Source: Lachnospiraceae bacterium NK3A20
GTDB lineage: Bacteria > Bacillota > Clostridia > Lachnospirales > Lachnospiraceae
Reading direction: 5' to 3'
Length of the DNA: 64,000 bases
NCBI GenBank assembly: GCA_900107575.1
Contig: FNQX01000007.1
Coordinates: 1-64,000 of the forward strand
Made by a program: the position numbers and the translations under genes. Shown in pieces: positions 8,465 to 17,164 of the stretch (position 1 is the first letter of the stretch; each line of letters opens with the position of its first letter). The notes beneath the pieces are model-generated. The model worked only from the letters and a program-made list of their open reading frames with translations. It did no database searches and was not told the DNA's origin.

Positions 8465-8980
8465 TTATTTATTTTTATGGGCAACTGCCCTGGCAGCATA
8501 TTTCTTCTTCACGAGCTCTTCGATTTCCGGCGGCACGCACTGGCTGATATCCCCGCCGAAGCAGGCGATCTCCTTGACCGCGGACGAGCTCAGATAGGCA
8601 TATTCCAGACTGGTGGTCAGGAAAATCGTATCCAGCGCACCGGCTGACAGGAGCTTGTTGGTCTGCGCGATCTGCAGCTCATACTCGAAATCGGTGACCG
8701 CACGCAGTCCCCGGATGCTGACATGTGCTCCGGTCATCTTCGCGTAATCAATTAACAGCCCGTAATACGAATCTACCTTGACATTGGGAATATCTTTGGT
8801 CACATCCTTTAGCATTTTAACACGTTCATTTACTGAAAACAACGAACTTGTCTTTGCTTTGTTATACAGTACACACACGGTGACCTCGTCGAACATTTTC
8901 GCCGCGCGCTTGATGACGTCGATATGTCCGAAGGTAACCGGATCGAAACTTCCTGGATAAACTGCCTTGATGGTACTCAT
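8465..8980 (-). CDS. coaD: Phosphopantetheine adenylyltransferase
   Basis: CoaD transfers AMP from ATP to 4'-phosphopantetheine, the penultimate step of coenzyme A synthesis. The 171 residues are full length. The nucleotidyltransferase signature [13 protein letters not shown] (residues 9-21) with the TxGH motif is intact, and the C-terminal [10 protein letters not shown] matches the second ATP-binding motif. It follows rsmD by 23 bases; the rsmD-coaD pair is conserved across bacteria, and this one continues into the coiled-coil gene. Confidence 0.96.
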   Translation of the reverse strand: MSTIKAVYPGSFDPVTFGHIDVIKRAAKMFDEVTVCVLYNKAKTSSLFSVNERVKMLKDVTKDIPNVKVDSYYGLLIDYAKMTGAHVSIRGLRAVTDFEYELQIAQTNKLLSAGALDTIFLTTSLEYAYLSSSAVKEIACFGGDISQCVPPEIEELVKKKYAARAVAHKNK

Positions 8981-9003
8981 GTTCTGCCTGCCTGTTATTT
9001 TTG

Positions 9004-9552
9004 CTAAATCCTGTGTAGGAAGAGATGCCGCTGGGATTTGTAATCCTTCTCACGCGTGATCGTATAGCCCAGCGCCTCGATGTACGAGATGTCAGAGGTA
9101 AGGTTGGTCTCAATGATGATGAGCGTCTCCCCATCGACGTAGGGGACGGCTGAGAGTTCCGCGAGCGTATTCTTCGCGATATCGGACTCGTACGGCGGAT
9201 CGAGGTAGATGATGTCTGCGTGCTTCTCATGGATCCGATGCACTGCGTTCAGAACATCCATTTTGAGTAGCGTTCCCTTCTCCTCGAAGTGCGTCCTGTG
9301 CAGGTTCTCTGCGATGCACCTTGCCGCAACTCTGCCGTTCTCCGCGAAATACGCCTTCGACGCGCCACGGGAGAGCGCCTCAATGCCGATCGCGCCGGAG
9401 CCCGCGCACAGGTCCAGGAAAACGGAACCGGGCACGTCGAACTGGATGATATTGAATAACGTTTCCTTGATGATGTCCTGCGTAGGTCTCGTGTCGCGCC
9501 CGTCCGGTGCGATCAGATTCATACGCCTTGCGCTGCCCGCAATGACTCTCAT
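9004..9552 (-). CDS. rsmD: 16S rRNA (guanine-966 N2)-methyltransferase
   Basis: RsmD methylates G966 of 16S rRNA in the assembling small subunit, using S-adenosylmethionine. The 182 residues show the class I methyltransferase core: [20 protein letters not shown] (SAM site, about residues 44-63) and the catalytic YLDPPYE near 137. A GAGGAAAA ribosome site precedes the ATG. It is first of the rsmD-coaD-coiled-coil group and lies directly downstream of the tandem copies of the parC-like 3' end. Confidence 0.95.
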   Translation of the reverse strand: MRVIAGSARRMNLIAPDGRDTRPTQDIIKETLFNIIQFDVPGSVFLDLCAGSGAIGIEALSRGASKAYFAENGRVAARCIAENLHRTHFEEKGTLLKMDVLNAVHRIHEKHADIIYLDPPYESDIAKNTLAELSAVPYVDGETLIIIETNLTSDISYIEALGYTITREKDYKSQRHLFLHRI

Positions 9553-9566
9553 AAAATTTTCCTCTT

Positions 9567-9714
9567 AATGCTTGCTGCCCTTTCCACCGCGGGACGTTTG
9601 GCGCTGTTCTTTAGCGCCCTAGTCCACGTGGCATTGCGTCAATGCTTGCTGCCCTTTCCACTGCGGGACGTGTGGCGCTGTTCTTTAGCGCCCTAGTCCA
9701 CGCGGCATTGTGTC
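9567..9714 (-). repeat. Two extra tandem copies of the parC-like 3' end (74-bp units)
   Basis: Units at 9567-9640 and 9641-9714 are near-identical, and a third partial unit starting at 9715 is the real 3' end of the parC-like gene. Each copy preserves the codons for TSRGGKGSKH and an in-frame stop (TAA or TGA). Each full unit also contains the hairpin GGCGCT-GTTCTTT-AGCGCC. There is no T-run after these hairpins, so they are weak terminator candidates. Confidence 0.9.
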
Positions 9715-11974
9715 AATGCTTGCTGCCCTTTCCACCGCGGGACGTTTGTTTCAGCCGGCTCAGATCCAGCTCTTTCTCGTGGTAGAGGATGACGTTCGGT
9801 CCGGTGGGATTTAACAGGTAGGCTGTCTCCACATGGTCGTTTCTGCCCAGCTTCATGCCGCGCACGCCTTTCGCGTTTTTCTTCTGCTCCGCGACTTCGT
9901 CCAGGTTGAATTTGAGGAAATACCCGTCCTTCGACTGCAGTACCACGGTCTGCTGCCCGGTGACGGCACCCGCGTATACGAGCTCATCGCCGTCCGCAAG
10001 GCTCGTTGCCGAGATCGTCCGTCTTGTCACATCGAACTCGCCGCCGGATACCATCTTGATCATGGATGTCTTTGTGACGAACAGAATGCGATAGAGGTTC
10101 AGACTGCTCTGGCTGGTGATGAAGACAATGCTCTCCTTCGCCTCGTCGTAGTCGCTGACGTTGTCGATCGGCTTGCCCTTGTCGCGGAGCTTGCCGGCAG
10201 GCAGGTCAGATACCTTGACGGTGTACATGTTGCCCGTGTTGGTGAAAATGCAGACCTTGCCCGTATTCTTGCAGGTGAAGTGGTATCGGTACTCTTCCGT
10301 AACGGCGTCCGCGTTCTTCTCGAAGGTTTCGGTCGTAATGGTTTTCGCGTAGCCGAAACGGTCCATGACGAAGACGACGTCCATCTCTTCCTCCTCCTTC
10401 TTCTGGAACTCCTGGACCTCCTCATTGATGATCTCGGTCCTGCGGGGCTGCGCGTATTCCTTCCTAATATCGAGGAGCTGGCGGCGGATCACGCTGGACA
10501 TGGAGCTTCTGTTCTCCAGGATGTCCTCGTATTTATATATGTTCGCGACTGTCTCCTCGTGCTGCGCAACGAGGGCGTCGAGTTCGAGACCGATCAGTTT
10601 ATACAGGCGCATGTTGAGAATCGCGTCCGCCTGCGGCTCTGTGAACTGCAGCTGCGTCGCCATCACCTCGGAGCTCTTCGACTTGAAGTGGATGCCTTTT
10701 GTCTCACCGGCAACGAGACACTTCTTCGCCTGGTCACGGCTCTTCGAGCCGCGCAGAATCTCGATCACGAGGTCGATGACGTTGACCGCCTTGATGAGGC
10801 CCTCCTGGATCTCCCGTTTCTCCTTCTCTTTCTCGAGAAGGGTCTCATATTTCCTCCGCGTTACCTCAAAGGCGAATTCGACATTAGCCTTCAGAATGTC
10901 CTTCAGGCCGAGAGTCTCAGGCCTTCCGTCACGAATCGCGAGCATGTTGACGCCAAAGGTATCGAGGAGCCTGGTTTTTTTGAGCAGCAGTGCTTTGAAA
11001 TTCTCGACATCCGTATCCTTGCGCAGTTCGATGACGATGCGGATGCCTTCCTTGCTGGACTGATTGGAAATGTCGACAATGTCGTTCGTTGCCTTGTTCT
11101 CCGAAAGGGAGGCAACATCCTGCAGGAATTTCGCAATGCCGGCGCCGATCATGGGGTATGGAATCTCAGTGACGATCAGATTGATGTGACCGTTCCTGCC
11201 CTTCTCCGTGGTCATTCTCCCGCGGATGCGGATCTTGCCGACACCGGTCTCATAGATGTCGTAGAGGTCGTTCTTGTTGATGATGACGCCACCCGTCGGG
11301 AAATCGGGACCGGGCAGGAGCTTCATGAGATCCCGCAGTGAAATGTCGGGGTCGTCGAGGTAGGCAATCTCCGCGTCAATCGCTTCCGCCGCGTTGTGTG
11401 TTGGAGTGGACGTCGCCATGCCGACAGCGATGCCTTCGGAACCGTTGATGAGGAAATTCGGTATCATGCAGGGCAGAACGGACGGTTCCTTCTCTGTCTC
11501 GTCGAAGTTAGGGACGAAATCGACCACGTCTTTGTCGAGGTCGGCCAGCATGGACTCTTCCGTGATCTTCTGCAGTCTCGCCTCGGTGTATCGCATGGCC
11601 GCGGCGGAGTCGCCCTCAATCGTACCGAAGTTGCCGTGTCCGTCGACGAGCGGCATGGTCTTTTTGAAATCCTGCGCCATGACGACAAGGCTGTCGTAAA
11701 TGGAGCTGTCACCGTGAGGGTGATATTTACCCATCGTATCGCCGACGATACGGGCACTCTTACGGTAGGCGCCGTTGTAGTGAATTCCCAGCTCCGACAT
11801 GTCGTAGAGGGTGCGCCTTTGTACCGGCTTCAGGCCGTCCCTGACATCCGGCAGCGCGCGCGCTATGATGACGCTCATCGCGTAGTCGATGTACGACTTT
11901 TGCATCAGCTCGGAATATTCTGTTGTAATGATCTGTTCTTCGACCGGAGTCGCTGTTGTCTTCTTCCCTGGCAT
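9713..11974 (-). CDS. parC: Type IIA topoisomerase subunit A (ParC/GyrA paralogue)
   Basis: This is the DNA breakage-rejoining subunit of a type IIA topoisomerase, 753 residues. Catalytic Tyr129 lies in AAAMRYTEARL. The quinolone-determining region reads HPHGDSSIYDS with Ser90, Ser91 and Asp94; SSIY is more ParC-like than the usual GyrA SAVY, and no substitution usually linked to quinolone resistance is seen at Ser90 or Asp94. The C-terminal pinwheel domain starts near residue 510 (VVFVMDRFGYAKT). A GyrA-box-like SRGGKG sits unusually at the extreme C-terminus, not in the first blade. The pair is not next to dnaA or recF genes, which fits a topoisomerase IV-like second set. Calling it parC and not gyrA is a judgement. 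Confidence 0.85.
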   Translation of the reverse strand: MPGKKTTATPVEEQIITTEYSELMQKSYIDYAMSVIIARALPDVRDGLKPVQRRTLYDMSELGIHYNGAYRKSARIVGDTMGKYHPHGDSSIYDSLVVMAQDFKKTMPLVDGHGNFGTIEGDSAAAMRYTEARLQKITEESMLADLDKDVVDFVPNFDETEKEPSVLPCMIPNFLINGSEGIAVGMATSTPTHNAAEAIDAEIAYLDDPDISLRDLMKLLPGPDFPTGGVIINKNDLYDIYETGVGKIRIRGRMTTEKGRNGHINLIVTEIPYPMIGAGIAKFLQDVASLSENKATNDIVDISNQSSKEGIRIVIELRKDTDVENFKALLLKKTRLLDTFGVNMLAIRDGRPETLGLKDILKANVEFAFEVTRRKYETLLEKEKEKREIQEGLIKAVNVIDLVIEILRGSKSRDQAKKCLVAGETKGIHFKSKSSEVMATQLQFTEPQADAILNMRLYKLIGLELDALVAQHEETVANIYKYEDILENRSSMSSVIRRQLLDIRKEYAQPRRTEIINEEVQEFQKKEEEEMDVVFVMDRFGYAKTITTETFEKNADAVTEEYRYHFTCKNTGKVCIFTNTGNMYTVKVSDLPAGKLRDKGKPIDNVSDYDEAKESIVFITSQSSLNLYRILFVTKTSMIKMVSGGEFDVTRRTISATSLADGDELVYAGAVTGQQTVVLQSKDGYFLKFNLDEVAEQKKNAKGVRGMKLGRNDHVETAYLLNPTGPNVILYHEKELDLSRLKQTSRGGKGSKH

Positions 11975-12007
11975 ATCTTACCTTGTGTTCCTGTTATTTC
12001 CAGCCTG

Positions 12008-12067
12008 CTGAATATCTACTTTGGTGCGTCCTCACGTTGGGCATATTCTCCGTACGTTGTGTTTCAG
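12008..12067 (+). repeat. Dispersed hairpin element, left-arm copy before parC
   Basis: CTGAATATCTACTTTGG and GTGCGTCC match the left arm of the family; the rest is diverged to CGTTGGGCATATTCTCCGTA. It fills the 89-base gap between the two topoisomerase genes and covers the parE stop. Confidence 0.5.
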
Positions 12068-13995
12068 ACATCCAGCTCCGCGTCCTGCGCATGCGCGTGG
12101 ATGAACTCTCTTCTGGGCGGAACGTCCGTGCCCATGAGGAGGCCTGTCATTTCGGACGCCATGCGGCCGTCGTCAATCTGGACGAGGCGCAGCCTTCTGC
12201 GCTCCGGATCCAGCGTCGTCTCCCAGAGCTGCTGCGGATCCATTTCACCAAGACCTTTGTAGCGCTGGAGCGTGAAGCCTCCCTTGTGTGTCTTGCGGTA
12301 TCTGGACAGAGCTGCGTCATCGTAGAGGTACTCGCCCTCTTCGCCCTTTTTCTGCGGGATGACCTTGTATAGCGGCGGCATCGCGACGAACACATGCCCC
12401 TCGTAGATCAGCTCCGGCATGAAGCGGTAGAACAGCGTGAGGAGGAGCGTCGCGATATGCGCGCCGTCGACATCGGCATCGGCCATAATGATGATCTTGT
12501 TGTAGCGCAGTTTCGAGATGTCGAAATCCTGCCCGTAGCCCTCGGAAAAGCCACAGCCGAACGCATTGATCATCGACTTGATCTCGGCGTTGGCGAGTAC
12601 CTTGTCCATGGATGCCTTCTCGACATTGAGGATTTTGCCACGGATGGGCATGATCGCCTGGAACATGCGGTTTCTCGCCATCTTGGCGGAGCCGCCGGCC
12701 GAATCGCCCTCGACGATGAAGATCTCGCATTTTTCGGCATCGCGGGACTCGCAGTTAGAGAGCTTGCCGTTGGAGTCGAAGGAGAACTTCGGCTTCGTCA
12801 AGAGGTTTGTCTTCGCCTTGGCCTCGGATTTCCGGATCCTCGCGGCGCGTTCCGCACACTCAATGACGGCCTTCAGAACTTCGAGGTTTCGGTCAAAATA
12901 ATGGGTGGCCTCATCCATTGTGACCTGTGCCACAGCCTTCGCCGCATCAGGGTTGTCGAGCTTCGTCTTGGTCTGACCTTCGAACCGGGGATCCGGATGT
13001 TTAATGGAGACGATCGCCGTCATGCCGTTGCGGACATCTGCGCCGGTGAAGTTCTGATCCTTGTCCTTTAAAGCGCCGATGCCTCTGGCGTACTGGTTGA
13101 TAATCTGTGTGAAGGCAGTCTTGAAACCGGTCAGGTGCGTACCGCCTTCGGAGTTGTAGATGTTGTTGCAGAAGCCCATGATCTCCTCACGGAAATCACG
13201 GATATACTGGAACGCGACCTCGACCTTAACGCCCTCATACTCGCCGCTGAAGGTGACGATGGGGGTTACGGTCTCGTCGGTCTTGTTCATCTCCTTGACG
13301 AAGCCTGCGATGCCCTCCGGTTCATGGAAGGTCTCTTTGTCATCCTGCCCGTCTCTTTTGTCCTCGTAATAAATGGTCAGGGCAGGATTCAGATAACAGG
13401 TCTCATGGAGCCTGGACTTGACATCGTCTGCCTTGAACCTGGTCTTCTCGAAGATCTCCGGGTCCGGGAGGAAGTTGATCTTCGTACCCGTGCCCTTTGC
13501 CTTACCGACAGCGGGGAGCAGGCCCTTCTCAAGTTTCATGTCGGGCTTGCCCTGGCGGTAGCGGTCCTCGTAGATTGTACCGTCCTTCTTGACATCGACG
13601 GTCATGTGCAGAGAGAGCGCATTGACGACGGAAGAGCCGACGCCGTGCAGGCCGCCGGAGGTTGCATACGCCTTGTTGTCAAATTTGCCGCCCGCGTGCA
13701 GGGTCGTGAATACGACACGCTCCGCGGAAACGCCCTTGGCGTGCATGTCAATCGGGATGCCGCGCCCGTCATCCTCTACTGTGCAGGATCCGTCCGCTTC
13801 CAGCGTGACCCGGATATTCTTGCAGTAACCCGCCAGATGCTCATCGACCGCGTTGTCTACGACCTCGTAGATGAGATGGTTCAGACCTCTCGTAGAGGTA
13901 GAACCGATGTACATGCCGGGACGGACGCGGACCGCCTCCAGCCCTTCCAGAACCTTGATACTCGATGCGTTGTAATTAGCTGCCTGTGATGCCAT
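12064..13995 (-). CDS. parE: Type IIA topoisomerase subunit B (ParE/GyrB paralogue)
   Basis: This is the ATPase subunit partnering the downstream A subunit, 643 residues. The GHKL ATPase domain holds VDNAVDEHLAG (residues about 47-57), DDGRGIP and GGLHGVGSSVVNAL; the transducer follows; the Toprim domain contains IVEGDSAGGSAKMARNR and the metal-binding DADVDGAH. The C-terminus ends in RREFIHAHA, as in the family. It is 89 bases upstream of the A subunit, with an intergenic repeat element in that gap. ParE and GyrB are hard to tell apart by eye; the name follows the partner. Confidence 0.87.
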   Translation of the reverse strand: MASQAANYNASSIKVLEGLEAVRVRPGMYIGSTSTRGLNHLIYEVVDNAVDEHLAGYCKNIRVTLEADGSCTVEDDGRGIPIDMHAKGVSAERVVFTTLHAGGKFDNKAYATSGGLHGVGSSVVNALSLHMTVDVKKDGTIYEDRYRQGKPDMKLEKGLLPAVGKAKGTGTKINFLPDPEIFEKTRFKADDVKSRLHETCYLNPALTIYYEDKRDGQDDKETFHEPEGIAGFVKEMNKTDETVTPIVTFSGEYEGVKVEVAFQYIRDFREEIMGFCNNIYNSEGGTHLTGFKTAFTQIINQYARGIGALKDKDQNFTGADVRNGMTAIVSIKHPDPRFEGQTKTKLDNPDAAKAVAQVTMDEATHYFDRNLEVLKAVIECAERAARIRKSEAKAKTNLLTKPKFSFDSNGKLSNCESRDAEKCEIFIVEGDSAGGSAKMARNRMFQAIMPIRGKILNVEKASMDKVLANAEIKSMINAFGCGFSEGYGQDFDISKLRYNKIIIMADADVDGAHIATLLLTLFYRFMPELIYEGHVFVAMPPLYKVIPQKKGEEGEYLYDDAALSRYRKTHKGGFTLQRYKGLGEMDPQQLWETTLDPERRRLRLVQIDDGRMASEMTGLLMGTDVPPRREFIHAHAQDAELDV

Positions 13996-14021
13996 GTATT
14001 ACCTGACCTTAATTTAATGAT

Positions 14022-14903
14022 TTATCTAAGCTCTTCCAGCTTCCTGCTGCATGCGATTGCCAGCGCGCCGGGGCCGGTATGGCAGGAAATGGACAGAGAG
14101 AGCTGCCCTTCCTCCACGTGGATGTTCGGGAAAGCTGCGATGACTTCCTGCTTCCAGACATTGAATTCATCCTGACACTGCGCGTGTACCGCGTAGAGGT
14201 AGACAGGATCATTCGCGATGCCGCCGTAGAGTTTCTCAATGTCGTTCTTCATGGCGGTGATCATCGTATTCTTGCCCTGCTGAACGGTTCTTGCCTTGGA
14301 GAAGGCATCGAGCTTCTCGCCCTTAATCTGCAGGACGGGCTTGAGCTTTAAGAGGGAGCCGATCGCCGCGGCAGCAGGCGTGATGCGTCCGCCTCTTTTC
14401 AGATAGACGAGCGTATTCAGCATGATGTAGATGCTGGAGTCGAACTTCACTTCCTCCAGCTTGTCCTTGATCTGTTTCGCACTCCAGCCTTTGGCTGCGA
14501 GCTCTAAGGCATCCTGTGCGGAACGCTTCTGCGTTACGGAAATGCGCTGGTTGTTCACGACCTGCACCCTGCCGTCGTAGTCACTGGAGAGCATCATCGC
14601 GCTCTGGCAGGATCCGGAGAGTCCGGAGGACATGGGGATATGGACGATCTCATCATAGCCGTCCTCTAAGAGCTTGTCCCATACCTTCAGCACTTCCACC
14701 GGAGAAGGCTGTGAAGAATGTACGACCTGCCCATCCCCCAGACGCTGGAAGAACTCTTCCCTCGTGAGGTTGATGTCCTCATAGTAGGTCTCATCGCTGT
14801 CGCCGAACATGAACGGCATGGGGATCACGGATATTCCGAGATTCTTCGCATCGTTCTGGGTAATGCCCGCGTTGGAGTCAGTGACAACTGCAATCTTTGC
14901 CAT
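14022..14903 (-). CDS. DegV family fatty-acid-binding protein
   Basis: DegV proteins bind a single fatty acid; several act as FakB, presenting the acid to the kinase FakA. The 293-residue product starts at MAKIAVVTDSN, fixed by GTAAGGAGAG before the ATG; the longer open frame upstream is ignored. The TDSNAGI N-terminus and MSSGLSGSCQSA segment match the lipid-binding site of the family. A FakA-like kinase gene lies two genes upstream on the same strand, beyond recG, so a FakA-FakB pairing is plausible but inferred. Confidence 0.9.
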   Translation of the reverse strand: MAKIAVVTDSNAGITQNDAKNLGISVIPMPFMFGDSDETYYEDINLTREEFFQRLGDGQVVHSSQPSPVEVLKVWDKLLEDGYDEIVHIPMSSGLSGSCQSAMMLSSDYDGRVQVVNNQRISVTQKRSAQDALELAAKGWSAKQIKDKLEEVKFDSSIYIMLNTLVYLKRGGRITPAAAAIGSLLKLKPVLQIKGEKLDAFSKARTVQQGKNTMITAMKNDIEKLYGGIANDPVYLYAVHAQCQDEFNVWKQEVIAAFPNIHVEEGQLSLSISCHTGPGALAIACSRKLEELR

Positions 14904-14985
14904 AGCTATACTCTCCTTACTGAGTGGATAAACAACATAAACATACCAAAAATCATATCTTTCGCTACAGGGAAAGTCAATCCAA

Positions 14986-17022
14986 TCATATACTGCGCAG
15001 GTCCAGCTGCCGCCTGCCCGGCAGTTCATAGTCAGGATTCTTCTGCAGCACTTCGTCCGCGTAGGCCGCCGCTTTCTGCAGGGTCCCGGCATCCTCGTAG
15101 ATGTCTGCGAGGCGAAATCCCAGCTCGCCGGACTGCCGAACGCCGAACATATCTCCCGGCCCGCGCAGCTTCAGATCCTCTTCCGCGATGTAGAAGCCGT
15201 CGTTGCTCTTCTCCAGGATTTCCAGGCGCTTCGGCTTCTTCTCCAGCGTTTCGGAATACAGGAAAACACAGTAGGACTGCCACTTGCCGCGGCCCACGCG
15301 CCCGCGCAGCTGATGGAGCTGCGAGAGGCCGAACCGCTCGGCATTCTCGATGAGGATGACGGTCGCGTTCGGCACATTGATCCCGACCTCAATCACCGTC
15401 GTGGAAACGAGGATGTCGATGTTGTGCGCGGAGAACTCATCCATGATGTGGTTCTTCTCGGCTGGCTTCATCCTGCCGTTGAGGCCGGCGATGCGGATCG
15501 CGGGCGGGAAAACCTTTCTGATCTTCTCCGTGTAATCCCTGACATTCTCGAGGTCCGCCATCCCCTCCGCTTCGGATTCTTCAACAGCGGGACAGATGAT
15601 GTAGGCCTGCCGTCCCTCTGCGATCTGTTTTGCCATGAATTTGAACACTCTGCCCCGCGCACCCGCGTCGATCGCGAGATTTTTGATCGGCAGGCGGTTC
15701 TTCGGCAGTTCTGTGAGCTGCGACACCTGCAGGTCACCGTAGAGGATGATGGCGAGCGTTCTGGGAATCGGCGTGGCGCTCATGACGAGCACCGGCACCT
15801 CTTCTCCCTTGCCGGCGAGTGACTCTCTCTGGCGCACGCCGAAACGGTGCTGTTCATCCGTGATGACGAGCCCCAGATCCTTGTATTCCACGGCCTCCTG
15901 GATGAGCGCGTGCGTCCCGAGGATCACATTGGCGCTGCCGTCCGCGATCGCCGCATAGGCTTCCTTCCTCTGCCTTCCCTTCACGGAACCTGTGAGGAGC
16001 ACCGGATGGAGCGGCAGGTGATATTCCCGGATCAGTTCCTCCAGCCCCTCCATGTGCTGCTGCGCGAGGACTTCGGTCGGTGCCATCATGGCGCCCTGTC
16101 TGCCGTTGCAGGCGCACAGCAGGAGCGAGAGGAACGCGAGAATCGTCTTGCCGGAGCCGACATCGCCCTGCAGCAGGCGGTTCATAACGTAAGGCCCCGT
16201 AAGGTCGGATTCAATCTCCTGCCACGCCTTCTTCTGACCGTCTGTCAGCTCGTAGGGGAGGCACTCGATGAGGCGCCTCGTCTCGGCCGTCTCGATCATC
16301 GGTCGTGTGTTCTGCCACCTCGTTTCGGCCGCCTTTTCTTTTTTGACAGCAATGAGGAAGGCGAAGAACTCATCGAAGACCTTGCGGTTCCGCGCTTTGA
16401 TAAGCTCTTCTCTGCTGCCGGGGAAATGGATGAGGCGCGTTGCCTTCTCCTCGTCATACAGCCCCAGCCTCTCCCTGTCCGCCGTCGACAGATAGTCGTC
16501 CCCGAAGGAAAACTGTTCGAGGATCTTCGTCATCAGTTTGATGATCTGGCCGTTTTTCAGTCCCTGGGAGAGGGGGTATCTTGGCTGGAAGGTGGACTGT
16601 AGCTTTTCGTACTCCGCCGGCGTGTAAACAGCAGGCTGCTGCAGGATGATGGCGCCGTTTTTCTGCTGTCGCACGAGGCCACGGAAGACGTGAATGGAGC
16701 CCGGCTGTATCGTCTTCTGCAGATAAGGCATGTTGAAATAGGTGAGCCTCATCTGTCCCGTCGCATCCGCCGCGCGGAAGGTCGTGATGCGGTAGCCGCC
16801 CGCGTGCACCGTCGAGCCGTTTCCCAGGATGGTGAGGACAACCGCCGCCACCTTCCCCGCCTTCAGCTCTGCGACCTTTACGGGATCCTCGAACCAGTCA
16901 TAGTCGCGGGGATAATAGGTGAGCATGTCGCCGACCGTGCACAGCCCCTTCTTCGCGAGCAGTTGCGACGTCTTATCCCCGACGCCTTTCAGCTCGGTAA
17001 GTTTTGCATTCTGATTGATCAT
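14986..17022 (-). CDS. recG: ATP-dependent DNA helicase RecG
   Basis: RecG drives branch migration of stalled forks and Holliday junctions. The 678 residues begin MINQNAKLTELKGVGDKTS; the open frame extends further upstream but without family similarity. An OB-fold wedge domain (about 55-150) is followed by helicase motifs: LLQGDVGSGKT (Walker A), ITDEQHRFG (DExH), VLVMSATPIPRT and QLRGRVGRG. The order and length fit RecG. It lies between the FakA-like gene, from which a strong terminator separates it, and degV. Confidence 0.96.
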   Translation of the reverse strand: MINQNAKLTELKGVGDKTSQLLAKKGLCTVGDMLTYYPRDYDWFEDPVKVAELKAGKVAAVVLTILGNGSTVHAGGYRITTFRAADATGQMRLTYFNMPYLQKTIQPGSIHVFRGLVRQQKNGAIILQQPAVYTPAEYEKLQSTFQPRYPLSQGLKNGQIIKLMTKILEQFSFGDDYLSTADRERLGLYDEEKATRLIHFPGSREELIKARNRKVFDEFFAFLIAVKKEKAAETRWQNTRPMIETAETRRLIECLPYELTDGQKKAWQEIESDLTGPYVMNRLLQGDVGSGKTILAFLSLLLCACNGRQGAMMAPTEVLAQQHMEGLEELIREYHLPLHPVLLTGSVKGRQRKEAYAAIADGSANVILGTHALIQEAVEYKDLGLVITDEQHRFGVRQRESLAGKGEEVPVLVMSATPIPRTLAIILYGDLQVSQLTELPKNRLPIKNLAIDAGARGRVFKFMAKQIAEGRQAYIICPAVEESEAEGMADLENVRDYTEKIRKVFPPAIRIAGLNGRMKPAEKNHIMDEFSAHNIDILVSTTVIEVGINVPNATVILIENAERFGLSQLHQLRGRVGRGKWQSYCVFLYSETLEKKPKRLEILEKSNDGFYIAEEDLKLRGPGDMFGVRQSGELGFRLADIYEDAGTLQKAAAYADEVLQKNPDYELPGRRQLDLRSI

Positions 17023-17075
17023 AATCCATCTTTGCCCAGTGAAGATTATTGTGCGGCAGCGATAACCCACTACGG

Positions 17076-17103
17076 AAAACGCTGCCGCATTTCTGCGGCA
17101 GCG
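17076..17103 (-). terminator. Rho-independent terminator after the FakA-like gene
   Basis: On the minus strand a perfect 10-bp stem CGCTGCCGCA/TGCGGCAGCG with a GAAA tetraloop (17080-17103) is followed by TTTT. A third copy of the arm lies just beyond it at 17053-17061. recG would then need its own promoter or read-through. Confidence 0.85.
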
Positions 17104-17164
17104 CCAGTCTAACCTCACTCTATGAATGCACCCTTTGCCGCGCATCAGCATCCCTTCAGGATTT

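Noticed and set aside
9833-11341. Plus-strand 502-codon frame opposite parC
   Set aside because: Antisense shadow of a GC-rich gene; its product is Arg/His/Val-rich without family signatures.
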